Part shown: one piece after another, positions 1-5,799 of the stretch
Layout of the letters: each line of letters opens with the position of its first letter
Position numbering within the stretch: the stretch's first letter is position 1
Assembly: GCA_027036655.1 (NCBI GenBank)
Contig: JALWEC010000563.1
Location: 1-6,011, forward strand
Length of the DNA: 6,011 nt
Direction of reading: 5' to 3'
Source of the DNA: Melioribacteraceae bacterium
GTDB taxonomy: Bacteria > Bacteroidota > Ignavibacteria > Ignavibacteriales > Melioribacteraceae
The notes under the pieces: model-generated
What the model was told of the DNA's origin: nothing
The model's database searches: none
What the model saw: the letters and a program-made list of their open reading frames with translations, nothing else
Position numbers and translations under genes: made by a program

Positions 1-360
<360 letters not shown>

Positions 361-369
361 TTAAATTGC

Positions 370-375
370 ATTATA
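370..375 (-). promoter_or_regulatory. Possible -10 element of the enolase promoter
   Basis: The minus strand reads TATAAT, a perfect match to the sigma-70 type -10 consensus, 27 bases upstream of the enolase ATG. That would leave a leader of about 20 nt holding the ribosome binding site. I see no good -35 at the usual 16-18 bp spacing, and the region is AT-rich, so a chance match is possible. Confidence 0.3.
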
Positions 376-499
376 TAAAACTATGACAAACAAGGGCGAA
401 TTTCAATTGATTAATTTATTTTTTATCTGCGATATTTTTTTTTCGGAAATTTAATTCATAAAGAGTATTTTGTAATGTTAAAATTAATTTAATGGATTT

Positions 500-1396
500 A
501 TGGAAGAGTTCAAACCGGTTTTCTTGGAAATAAGAATAAAAGACAAAGACAAATTGGAATCCGTTTTAAAAGTTTTCAAGTTATCTTTTTCAAAGTCCAA
601 AATAATTGATTTATCCTACGACAAAATCGAAAATAACTATCTAGTTTCTTTTAAAATTGACATTGACCACTATTACCATCTGCTTGAAAAACTTACCTTA
701 AACAATCTCGTTGTAATGACTACGGATAAAGAGGATGAAGAAATAATCAACAAAGCGAGAGGGAAGCTCAGAAAAAAAGACACAATAGGATTTGACGGCT
801 GGGACACCGTTTCCAATTATGGAAAACCCGTTAAAAATCTTCCTATAAAAACCCTTACCGAACAGGGTGATTATGTTGAACTGATTAAAATAATTAATGA
901 TTTATCAATCGATAATAGCAGGCGCGAAGAAGCAAAAGAAAATCTGCATGATGCCGTTAAGATTGCAATACAAAAGTATTATTCTCAAGCTGTAAATTTT
1001 CCTCTTGAATCTGAAAAAAATATTAAGGAATTAATAGAAATCGGTTCAAACCGGTTCCTATCGGCGGTCGGGGAATCCGAACTTGTAAAAAAGGCTATGG
1101 AAATGGCATTAGAAGCGGTTCTGCAAAATAACGACTTAATTAATCTTCTTATTGATTTGGCAAACAGCAAAGATATTCCCCTGGTTTTTAATTTAAAAGC
1201 ATTGGCAACTTTTGCAAAAGTTGTTTTTGAAGATAAAGCCAAATTTAAGAAAAACATAAAATATGCAAATTACTATTTAAATCTGCGTTGGATAATAAAG
1301 GTTTACGACAAAGTTAAAAGCGAGTTAAATTCCGATGAGAAATCCTGGCTGAAAAAAGCTGTCAGCTTAATAAACAGTTACAGAACAAAAGTTTAA
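500..1396 (+). CDS. Unrecognised 298-residue soluble protein
   Basis: I do not recognise this protein. Residues 1-75 alternate hydrophobic strands and helices (strand about 6-14, helix 17-30, strands 34-40 and 46-54, helix 57-66, strand 69-73), which suggests a small ferredoxin-like or ACT-like alpha/beta domain. Residues 76-95 are charged. A linker at 96-117 carries FDGWDTVSNYGKPVKNLP. From 118 to 298 the chain looks all-helical, with amphipathic helices of about 15-20 residues (for example QGDYVELIKIINDL and ELVKKAMEMALEAVL), as in HEAT or TPR-like solenoids. That fold is inferred by eye. There is no signal peptide, membrane segment or obvious catalytic motif. The ATG at 500 is the first in-frame Met after a TAA at 485-487, and no Shine-Dalgarno precedes it. 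The gene is divergent from enolase, and a tRNA-Arg follows on the same strand 45 bp downstream. Length, composition and lack of rare interruptions make it a believable gene. Confidence 0.82.
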   Translation: MEEFKPVFLEIRIKDKDKLESVLKVFKLSFSKSKIIDLSYDKIENNYLVSFKIDIDHYYHLLEKLTLNNLVVMTTDKEDEEIINKARGKLRKKDTIGFDGWDTVSNYGKPVKNLPIKTLTEQGDYVELIKIINDLSIDNSRREEAKENLHDAVKIAIQKYYSQAVNFPLESEKNIKELIEIGSNRFLSAVGESELVKKAMEMALEAVLQNNDLINLLIDLANSKDIPLVFNLKALATFAKVVFEDKAKFKKNIKYANYYLNLRWIIKVYDKVKSELNSDEKSWLKKAVSLINSYRTKV

Positions 1397-1441
1397 TTCC
1401 CCGCGTTTTAACAATTTTTATTAATTTTGGAATTCAATAAT

Positions 1442-1514
1442 GCCCACGTAGCTCAGTGGATAGAGCATCGGTTTCCTAAACCGCAGGTCGCAGGTTCGAT
1501 TCCTGCCGTGGGTA
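1442..1514 (+). tRNA. tRNA-Arg (anticodon CCT)
   Basis: A full cloverleaf folds by eye. The acceptor stem is 1442-1448 with 1507-1513. The D arm is GCTC 1451-1454 with GAGC 1463-1466, and its loop is AGTGGATA. The anticodon stem is 1468-1472 with 1480-1484 around the 7-nt loop TTCCTAA, placing anticodon CCT at 1475-1477. A 5-nt variable loop follows, then the T arm 1490-1494 with 1502-1506 around TTCGATT. Discriminator A is at 1514, and CCA is not encoded. CCT reads the AGG arginine codon. Two weak spots are a G-U wobble at the first acceptor pair (1442 with 1513) and an unpaired T-C at the outermost anticodon-stem position (1468 with 1484). A run of six T at 1519-1524 follows. Confidence 0.95.
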
Positions 1515-1522
1515 CAACTTTT

Positions 1523-2977
1523 TTATTCGGCTGCCACATGCTCTATTCTTTCAATCCCATTCTTTGTCAAAACCAGTCTGAACCGTTTTAACTGTTCCCG
1601 ATTATCTCTTACAATCCGCAGAATAAGATTAACATGATAAACTCTGCGTCCGAATATTTTTTTGAATCCCGAGTCGGTTAAAACATAAAGAGGTTTGTGA
1701 GGGTCATCCATTTTATTTAGAAACCGGGAAACGTCAAACCGAAAAATATCTGAAATTGTTTTAAGTTCCTCTTTTTCAATTTTATTTAAAAACTTCGATT
1801 TCAGATTAATTTTTTTTCTGTAAAGAATAATCTTTTCCTTTTGAAAGTTGTTATCGAACTCCTTGGTTCGATATAAATTCCTCAGTTTCATTATTCGTTC
1901 GGGAATTTTTCTTCTTTTGATAAAATCAAAGCTTTCACGGATAATTCCAATCTTTATTTTTTCATCGATATAGAGAATATATTTATAATCGAAAAGATAT
2001 TTGAAAACACTCTTCTTCATTATTTCCCGTAAAAGCTCCTTTATCCTATCCTTGAACATGTAGCTTACAACGAGCACAATAAAAAAGGACATGGTTAAGT
2101 TTCCGAAAGTTGTTTGTCCCCAAAAAGCCACAGCAGTAGCAAAAAGCATCGCCATTCCCGCGGCAAGACTAAAAAGCAACTGCTCCAATATAGTTCCCTC
2201 CCGCTCGACATCTCTCTCAAGAGATAAAATACTACTGAAATATTTTTTCAAAGTGCTGAATCTGAAAAGCATCTCTTCGTTTGAAGAATCAATTTTTACA
2301 ATCGAGCGATAACCTTTTTCTTTGCGATGATTGACTTCTTCTTTGATAAAAGAATAAATTTTACTTTCAATCTCTATATTTTCTCCTTCGAAAAAAACCG
2401 CATATTCGTCAAGAATCATAAACAGATATTTCTCAATTACAAGGCTTATATATTCATCGGCGAAAGCGAATACCTCTTTCACGCGCGATATTCGCTCCGT
2501 TTTCCTCTGCAAATCTCTGAATAGATTAATAACCGAATTTGCGTGAAACAGAAAATCATTCAATTCGGAACGGAGCGTATCGTTATTTTTTCCTCTAAAA
2601 TTCAAAAAGTCGGTGCGTATGGTTGCGGCAAAAACCACGCTGAATAATTTTACGGCAGCCTCAATTTCATTAGCTTCAATCGGGGAATTTTTATCTTCGG
2701 TTTTCTCCGCCAATACGGATAATTGTATTAAGGGAGATTTTTCATCCGAACTTAACTCCGCAAGCGTAAACTTTGGGGTTGCAAAGCGAATATAATTTTT
2801 TATGCTGTCGTAGAAATTCTTTTTGTGAAAAGAGTGTCTGTTGATACCGAGAACATTGGGAACAAAAAAATATGTTTCGATAAAATATTCCCCTTTCCTT
2901 CTCTCCTTTCTGAAGTTGTAATGAAGTTTTAACTCAAACTGCTTTTTGTCGTGTATTTTTATTTCGTGCTGAACCAT
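1523..2977 (-). CDS. Unknown-function protein with a central membrane hairpin
   Basis: I cannot name this 484-residue protein. A hydrophilic N-terminal region (about 1-265) begins with alternating strands and the aromatic-rich block YFIETYFFVPNVLGIN at 31-46 followed by YIRFATP at 62-68. I have the impression that this block is conserved in an uncharacterised family found in several phyla, but that is unverified. Two membrane helices follow closely, about 266-287 and 292-307, separated by a short polar turn (WGQTTFGN). They are followed at once by KDRIKELLREIMKK, so by the positive-inside rule both large flanks should be cytoplasmic. Residues 310-484 are very rich in Lys and Arg. No signal peptide or enzymatic motif is visible. 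The start is forced by a TAA three codons upstream, and no Shine-Dalgarno is evident. The gene converges on the tRNA-Arg, with its stop 8 bp away, and appears to be monocistronic with its own promoter. Confidence 0.88.
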   Translation of the reverse strand: MVQHEIKIHDKKQFELKLHYNFRKERRKGEYFIETYFFVPNVLGINRHSFHKKNFYDSIKNYIRFATPKFTLAELSSDEKSPLIQLSVLAEKTEDKNSPIEANEIEAAVKLFSVVFAATIRTDFLNFRGKNNDTLRSELNDFLFHANSVINLFRDLQRKTERISRVKEVFAFADEYISLVIEKYLFMILDEYAVFFEGENIEIESKIYSFIKEEVNHRKEKGYRSIVKIDSSNEEMLFRFSTLKKYFSSILSLERDVEREGTILEQLLFSLAAGMAMLFATAVAFWGQTTFGNLTMSFFIVLVVSYMFKDRIKELLREIMKKSVFKYLFDYKYILYIDEKIKIGIIRESFDFIKRRKIPERIMKLRNLYRTKEFDNNFQKEKIILYRKKINLKSKFLNKIEKEELKTISDIFRFDVSRFLNKMDDPHKPLYVLTDSGFKKIFGRRVYHVNLILRIVRDNREQLKRFRLVLTKNGIERIEHVAAE

Positions 2978-3200
2978 AAATATTTACTTAAAAATGTACT
3001 TGCTGATTATTTACGAAAAGATGAATGTAATAAATATGGACGAAAAGTCAAGAGATTAAGCTAAATTAATTTTTCTCATTGATTACCATATCTCGTTTCC
3101 GCTTATGCGAATACATTTAACCGAAGGCTTATCCCAACAGACGGGGGAAAAACGGTGGCAGTCCAACAATGGCGAAGGAAATAGAACAGTGCGCTGCAAG
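2978..3200. other. Gene-free stretch upstream of the 484-residue gene
   Basis: Apart from the candidate minus-strand promoter, I see no supported feature. From about 3105 the base composition shifts from AT-rich to roughly even, leading into the REP-like segment. A 60-codon plus-strand frame at 3105-3287 crosses that repeat and resembles no protein I know, so I do not call it a gene. The change in composition could mark the edge of inserted or decayed sequence. Confidence 0.5.
3024..3051 (-). promoter_or_regulatory. Candidate promoter for the 484-residue membrane protein
   Basis: On the minus strand, TTGACT (3051-3046, five of six bases of the sigma-70 -35 consensus) is separated by 16 bp from TACATT (3029-3024, four of six of the -10). 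Transcription would start near 3017, giving a leader of about 40 nt before the ATG at 2977. Spacing and position are right, but the AT-rich setting makes partial matches common. Confidence 0.35.
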
Positions 3201-3345
3201 ACATTCCGAGCGGATTGCAAGTACCCCGACAAAGCTGTTATTGCAAGAAACGGAGCCTCAATCGTCCTTCGCTCACCTTCACAGTAACGAGACAGTAAAA
3301 GATATTCGTTATTGCGAGCGCACGCAGTGAACGCGGCAATCTGCG
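3201..3345. repeat. Cluster of degenerate REP-like repeats
   Basis: Three units resemble the short intergenic REP-type repeats common in many bacterial genomes. The first (3201-3221) begins ACATTCCGAGCGGA. The second (from 3237) begins GTTATTGCAAG and includes TCGTCCTTCGCTCACC. The third (3308-3345) begins GTTATTGCGAGCG and ends GCGGCAATCTGCG. The 8-mer GTTATTGC recurs 71 bp apart at 3237 and 3308. The third unit can fold, with ATTGC at 3311-3315 pairing with GCAAT at 3336-3340 and GCG 3318-3320 with CGC 3332-3334. Membership of a known REP family is from general resemblance. The in-window recurrence and pairing are seen directly. Confidence 0.6.
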
Positions 3346-3373
3346 AAAAAACAGCATAATGCTAAATTGCACC

Positions 3374-3397
3374 CACAGTCCGCCGTGGCGGACTGTG
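3374..3397. repeat. Perfect GC-rich palindrome (11-bp arms)
   Basis: CACAGTCCGCC at 3374-3384 is followed after two bases (GT) by its exact reverse complement GGCGGACTGTG at 3387-3397. The GC-rich core stands out in AT-rich surroundings, and no T-run follows on either strand, so it is not a standard intrinsic terminator. It looks like the core of a dispersed repeat or small non-autonomous element rather than an operator. It lies 29 bp after the last REP-like unit. Confidence 0.8.
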
Positions 3398-3503
3398 CTA
3401 CAAATAGAACGAGTAAGATTTTCTTACATGGTTTTTTGTCTAAAATTAACAGCTTGACAGTTAGTTAACCTGTTGTCCTTTAATAACTTAAGTCAACTTT
3501 TTC

Positions 3504-3539
3504 CTAATGGCAGTCATTAGAAATTTTTGGTCTAATGAC
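3504..3539. repeat. Overlapping inverted repeats built on CTAATG / CATTAG
   Basis: CTAATG 3504-3509 pairs with CATTAG 3515-3520 across 5 bases. The extended copy GTCATTAG 3513-3520 also pairs perfectly with CTAATGAC 3532-3539 across 11 bases. One middle arm can therefore pair with either neighbour, giving two mutually exclusive hairpins in RNA, or three half-sites for a DNA-binding protein. It lies about 310 bp before the next gene start. Short arms in AT-rich DNA could arise by chance. Confidence 0.5.
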
Positions 3540-3723
3540 AATTTTGGGTTAATCTTTTCATTAAAAAGATTTTTCCCATTCATAAAATCCTTTGAACAAC
3601 CTCGGAGATTTTGAAAAACCATTTTTTGAGGTTATAAAAAATATTGTTTTACTTTATTCAAAATGTCTATTATTGTTCCTTGCTTTATTAACAAATTCCT
3701 TGACTCGATTTTCTCAATTATTT

Positions 3724-3745
3724 GATAAATATGATTTTATTTATC
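3724..3745. repeat. Inverted repeat GATAAATA / TATTTATC
   Basis: Perfect 8-bp arms (3724-3731 and 3738-3745) flank a 6-base spacer, about 105 bp upstream of the pRiA4b-like start. The left arm overlaps a weak -10 candidate (TGATAA at 3723), so an operator role is imaginable. The arms are nearly all A and T, which makes coincidence a real alternative. Confidence 0.4.
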
Positions 3746-3849
3746 TACGGTAAGCTCAAATTGAATCATCCACTCTATTCGACATAGAACCGATATTTTA
3801 CTATATTTTCCAAAGACAAATTATTTTTAAAATTAATAAGAGTAAGCTC

Positions 3850-4428
3850 ATGAAAAAAACATATCAAATTAAAATTTTTCTTAAGGGGAGTCAACCTAGA
3901 ATCTGGAGAAGAATATTAGTTTCGCCGGAAACGCCTCTTCCCGATTTTCATAAAATCATCCAATCAACAATGGGATGGACAAACTACCACTTACATCAAT
4001 TCAGAAAAGGAGATGCAATTTATTCTCCTAAATTAGAAGACGATGATTTTTGGGGAGATATGGATAAGATTGATTATTCGACGAAAAAAGTCTCAGACTT
4101 ACTTAAAAAGGAAAAAGATAAAATAATATACGATTATGATTTCGGCGACGGCTGGACGCATGATATTTTATTGGAAAAAATTATTATGGATCAAGAATTC
4201 GACTATCTTCCGGTTTGTATTAAGGGAAAAAACAATTGTCCGCCGGAAGATTGCGGTGGAATTTGGGGTTATGAATATCTATTGGAAACGTTGAATAATC
4301 CGGAAGCTAAAAACTACGAAGAAACTATTGAATGGGTAGGCGAAGATTTTGACCCTGAATATTTTAACAAAGACGAAATTAACGATAAACTAAGATCGGA
4401 AAATTTCGGCTGTTTCGATTTCTATTGA
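3850..4428 (+). CDS. Plasmid pRiA4b ORF-3 / IS1096 TnpR-like family protein
   Basis: This 192-residue protein fits the pRiA4b ORF-3-like family (Pfam PRiA4_ORF3, also called the IS1096 element passenger TnpR-like superfamily), whose biochemical role is unknown to me. The family hallmarks are visible in order: YQIKIFLKGSQPRIWRRILV at 5-24, the helix TPLPDFHKIIQSTMGW at 28-43, YHLHQF at 46-51, YDYDFGDGWTHDILLE at 94-109, and CPPEDCGGIWGYEYLLE at 130-146. Cys123, Cys130 and Cys135, together with His47, His49 and His104, could make a metal site. That is inference. The C-terminus is acidic. Length is normal for the family and nothing looks broken. The ATG at 3850 directly precedes the conserved N-terminal strand, with only a weak AAGAG upstream. 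It stands alone between two repeat-bearing gaps and converges with sufE. No transposase accompanies it here. Confidence 0.9.
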   Translation: MKKTYQIKIFLKGSQPRIWRRILVSPETPLPDFHKIIQSTMGWTNYHLHQFRKGDAIYSPKLEDDDFWGDMDKIDYSTKKVSDLLKKEKDKIIYDYDFGDGWTHDILLEKIIMDQEFDYLPVCIKGKNNCPPEDCGGIWGYEYLLETLNNPEAKNYEETIEWVGEDFDPEYFNKDEINDKLRSENFGCFDFY

Positions 4429-4494
4429 CAAGTAACGGCAGGCGCCGAATATCTTGTTAGAAACTTCTGCGAAACATAGAATTGTAATCTTGAG

Positions 4495-4517
4495 CCCGAC
4501 AAGCTCTTTTTGTTGGG
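4495..4517 (+). repeat. Hairpin in REP-like remnant after the pRiA4b-like gene
   Basis: CCCGACAA at 4495-4502 pairs with TTGTTGGG at 4510-4517 (seven Watson-Crick pairs and one G-T), with a 7-nt loop GCTCTTT. The same CCCGACAA word occurs at 3224-3231 in the other repeat cluster, suggesting common origin. It could end plus-strand transcripts from the gene ending at 4428, although the T-rich tract lies in the loop rather than after the stem, so I call it a repeat hairpin. Confidence 0.45.
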
Positions 4518-4586
4518 GGTGAAGAATCTCAGAACTTATATTTGCAACAGTATCAGATAAGAGATTGCCCCCGATAAATAAACGCC

Positions 4587-4620
4587 GGGAACAAGCTTTA
4601 CTCCATTCAGAACTTGTCCC
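4587..4620 (-). terminator. Possible weak terminator hairpin for the sufE operon
   Basis: On the minus strand GGGACAAG (4620-4613) pairs with CTTGTTCCC (4595-4587) with one bulged A, leaving a 17-nt loop. A T-rich but interrupted tract (GCGTTTATTTAT) follows. It lies about 80 bp past the sufE stop, the right place for operon termination. The large loop and broken T-run make it weak, and it may simply be part of the repeat remnant. Confidence 0.25.
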
Positions 4621-4698
4621 GACAGCTTACCGCATTTTAAGGTAAAATTAATAATCACGAATAATACCGGTTGCGGCGGCAACAAAAAATATCGGCTA

Positions 4699-5130
4699 TT
4701 ACTTTTCCCCATCCAAAACGGATTTAAACGCGACGGCGTACATTTGTATTTGTTTCACCATTGAGCTGAGTCCGTTTTTCCTTGTCGGGGAAAGGTGACT
4801 TGTTAAACCGATTTCATCAAGGAAAACCGGGGGATTGGCAATTATCTCGTCGGGAGTATGTCCGGAATAAACATCCACGAGCATCGCCGTTAATCCTTTA
4901 ACCAGCACGGAATCGCTGTCCGCCCAAAAGTGAACTTTTCCATCTTCCAATTTCGCAAGAAACCAAACTTGCGATTGGCAACCGGTAATTTTATTCTTGT
5001 CGTTTTTTTCACCTTCGGGAAAAGTCTCCTCCTCCTTCGCCAAGTCTATAATATATTGATATTTATCATCCCAATCCTCAAACATGGCAAGGTCGTCTAT
5101 AAATTGTTGTTGTTTCTCCTTTATTGTCAT
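4699..5130 (-). CDS. sufE: SufE-family sulfur acceptor protein
   Basis: SufE takes the persulfide sulfur from the cysteine desulfurase SufS, stimulates that enzyme, and passes the sulfur to the SufBCD scaffold for Fe-S cluster assembly in the cytoplasm. The 143-residue protein has the typical length and features: an N-terminal helical region with DLAMFEDWDDKYQYIIDLAK at 13-32, the active-site segment KITGCQSQVW at 47-56 with Cys51 at the same number as the E. coli catalytic cysteine, HFWADSDSVLVKGL at 67-80, GHTPDEI at 90-96, and the closing LSPTRKNGL at 113-121. The start at 5130 has a perfect AGGAGG Shine-Dalgarno (5140-5135) whose first base is the last base of the ccmB stop codon, with only 9 bp between the genes. 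It is therefore the third gene of a ccmA-ccmB-sufE operon. SufS and SufBCD are not in the window. Confidence 0.95.
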   Translation of the reverse strand: MTIKEKQQQFIDDLAMFEDWDDKYQYIIDLAKEEETFPEGEKNDKNKITGCQSQVWFLAKLEDGKVHFWADSDSVLVKGLTAMLVDVYSGHTPDEIIANPPVFLDEIGLTSHLSPTRKNGLSSMVKQIQMYAVAFKSVLDGEK

Positions 5131-5134
5131 TGTT

Positions 5135-5140
5135 CCTCCT
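5135..5140 (-). promoter_or_regulatory. sufE ribosome binding site touching the ccmB stop
   Basis: The minus strand reads AGGAGG at 5140-5135, four bases before the sufE ATG, and its first A is the final base of the ccmB TAA (5142-5140). Ribosomes finishing ccmB would sit on this site, so sufE translation is probably coupled to ccmB. Confidence 0.8.
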
Positions 5141-5799
5141 TAATCGTTCCAGATGAAATCGAACAGCATGTATGATGCCGTTATCATTATAATATCGTAA
5201 ATAATTAAAATTGCAATATCGACAAACGCCTCGTCGAGCGTGGTTCCGACAATTGCGAAATTTGTAAGCTCAATTAAAATTAATATCAGGGGTAATAAAA
5301 TCGGGAAAGAAAGCACAGGGTAAAGAGTCCCTTTTGTGTTTGCCTTTGAAATAATCGCGGCGATTATTGTTGACGAAACGGCGATACCAATATTTCCGAA
5401 AAGAAAAGCGAGCGTAATTATCAGTCCGCTTTCAATAGCGAAAGAATCGAAAAACGCCAAGAAGAGAAAAAATATCACAATGTTCATTATGAAAACAAGA
5501 AGCAGATTGAAAAGAAATTTCCCTGTAAAAACAGTGGAAGGTTTCGCGATAAGATGAAGCGTAAGCGTCGTTCCGCGCTCTTCCTCCGAAACAAACCCGC
5601 GCGAAAGTCCCGACATAGCGGAGAAGAAAATTACCACCCACAGCAGTCCGCCGGTAAGTTCGCCGCTCAAGGTTTCCTGCCCGACCGAAAAAAGAATTAC
5701 GCTGATTGTTACAAGTATGAACATCGCGAGTGCGTTAATCGCGTAACGCGTTCTCAGCTCCGAAGCCCAATCCTTTTTAAAAACTCCTACCGATTTCAT
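5140..5799 (-). CDS. ccmB: CcmB-type heme/cytochrome c maturation ABC permease
   Basis: CcmB is the membrane subunit of the CcmAB ABC exporter, which works with CcmC to load and release heme on CcmE during cytochrome c maturation at the inner membrane. The 219-residue protein has the family length and six predicted membrane helices, about 21-40, 50-66, 95-117, 125-149, 158-178 and 191-214. Family-like segments are the basic N-terminus FKKDWASELRTRYAINA at 7-23, the cytoplasmic EEERGTTLTLHLIAKP at 72-87, and the LYPVLSFPILLPLIL stretch at 159-173. I take the ATG at 5799 rather than one 14 codons upstream. It begins the conserved basic N-terminus and overlaps the preceding ATPase stop as ATGA, with GGCGG four bases upstream, and the longer form would extend into the ATPase gene. 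No ccmC follows, since sufE does. Confidence 0.88.
   Translation of the reverse strand: MKSVGVFKKDWASELRTRYAINALAMFILVTISVILFSVGQETLSGELTGGLLWVVIFFSAMSGLSRGFVSEEERGTTLTLHLIAKPSTVFTGKFLFNLLLVFIMNIVIFFLFLAFFDSFAIESGLIITLAFLFGNIGIAVSSTIIAAIISKANTKGTLYPVLSFPILLPLILILIELTNFAIVGTTLDEAFVDIAILIIYDIIMITASYMLFDFIWND

Larger units (their letters stand above)
3398..3849. other. Very AT-rich gene-free stretch before the pRiA4b-like gene
   Basis: About 450 bp with no open frame of useful length on either strand and strikingly low G+C. It carries the short inverted repeats listed separately at 3504-3539 and 3724-3745. A partial promoter match, TTGACT at 3700-3705 with TGATAA at 3723-3728 (17-bp spacing), faces the downstream gene but has a poor -10. 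It would leave a leader of over 100 nt. I see no RNA gene or decayed coding sequence that I can support. Confidence 0.5.
4429..4698. other. Repeat-bearing gap between two convergent genes
   Basis: This 270-bp gap has no gene I can support. It holds a REP-like remnant from about 4483 to 4535 (with AATCTTGAGCCC and GAAGAATCTCAGAAC), a second fragment near 4560 (AGAGATTGCCCCC), and several hairpins: 4495-4517, 4587-4620, TTACC/GGTAA at 4627-4645, and GTTGC/GCAAC at 4670-4683. The last is followed by A6 on plus, so it lacks the T-run needed for an intrinsic terminator in either direction. Confidence 0.5.

Noticed and set aside
985..1257. Minus-strand open frame inside the 298-residue gene
   Set aside because: It is a shadow of the plus-strand gene, with biased Ser/Phe/Lys composition and no start signal.
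1493..1872. Possible integration at the tRNA 3' end, since GGTTCGAT recurs at about 1865
   Set aside because: Only eight bases match and the copy lies inside the 484-residue coding sequence. There is no integrase and no longer repeat of the tRNA end.
3105..3287. A 60-codon plus-strand open frame with an ATG
   Set aside because: It runs through the REP-like cluster, has no ribosome binding site, and its low-hydrophobicity, Arg/Asn-rich product resembles no family I know.
3201..3345. CRISPR array
   Set aside because: The units are imperfect, differ in length and spacing, and number only three. No cas genes are present.
3454..3486. TTGACA at 3454-3459 as a promoter -35 with TAATAA at 3481
   Set aside because: The spacing is 21 bp, too long for a sigma-70 type promoter, and no gene lies near downstream.
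4670..4683. GTTGC/GCAAC hairpin as a terminator for sufE or the pRiA4b-like gene
   Set aside because: The stem is 5 bp and is followed by A-rich sequence on plus. On minus the T-run precedes rather than follows it.
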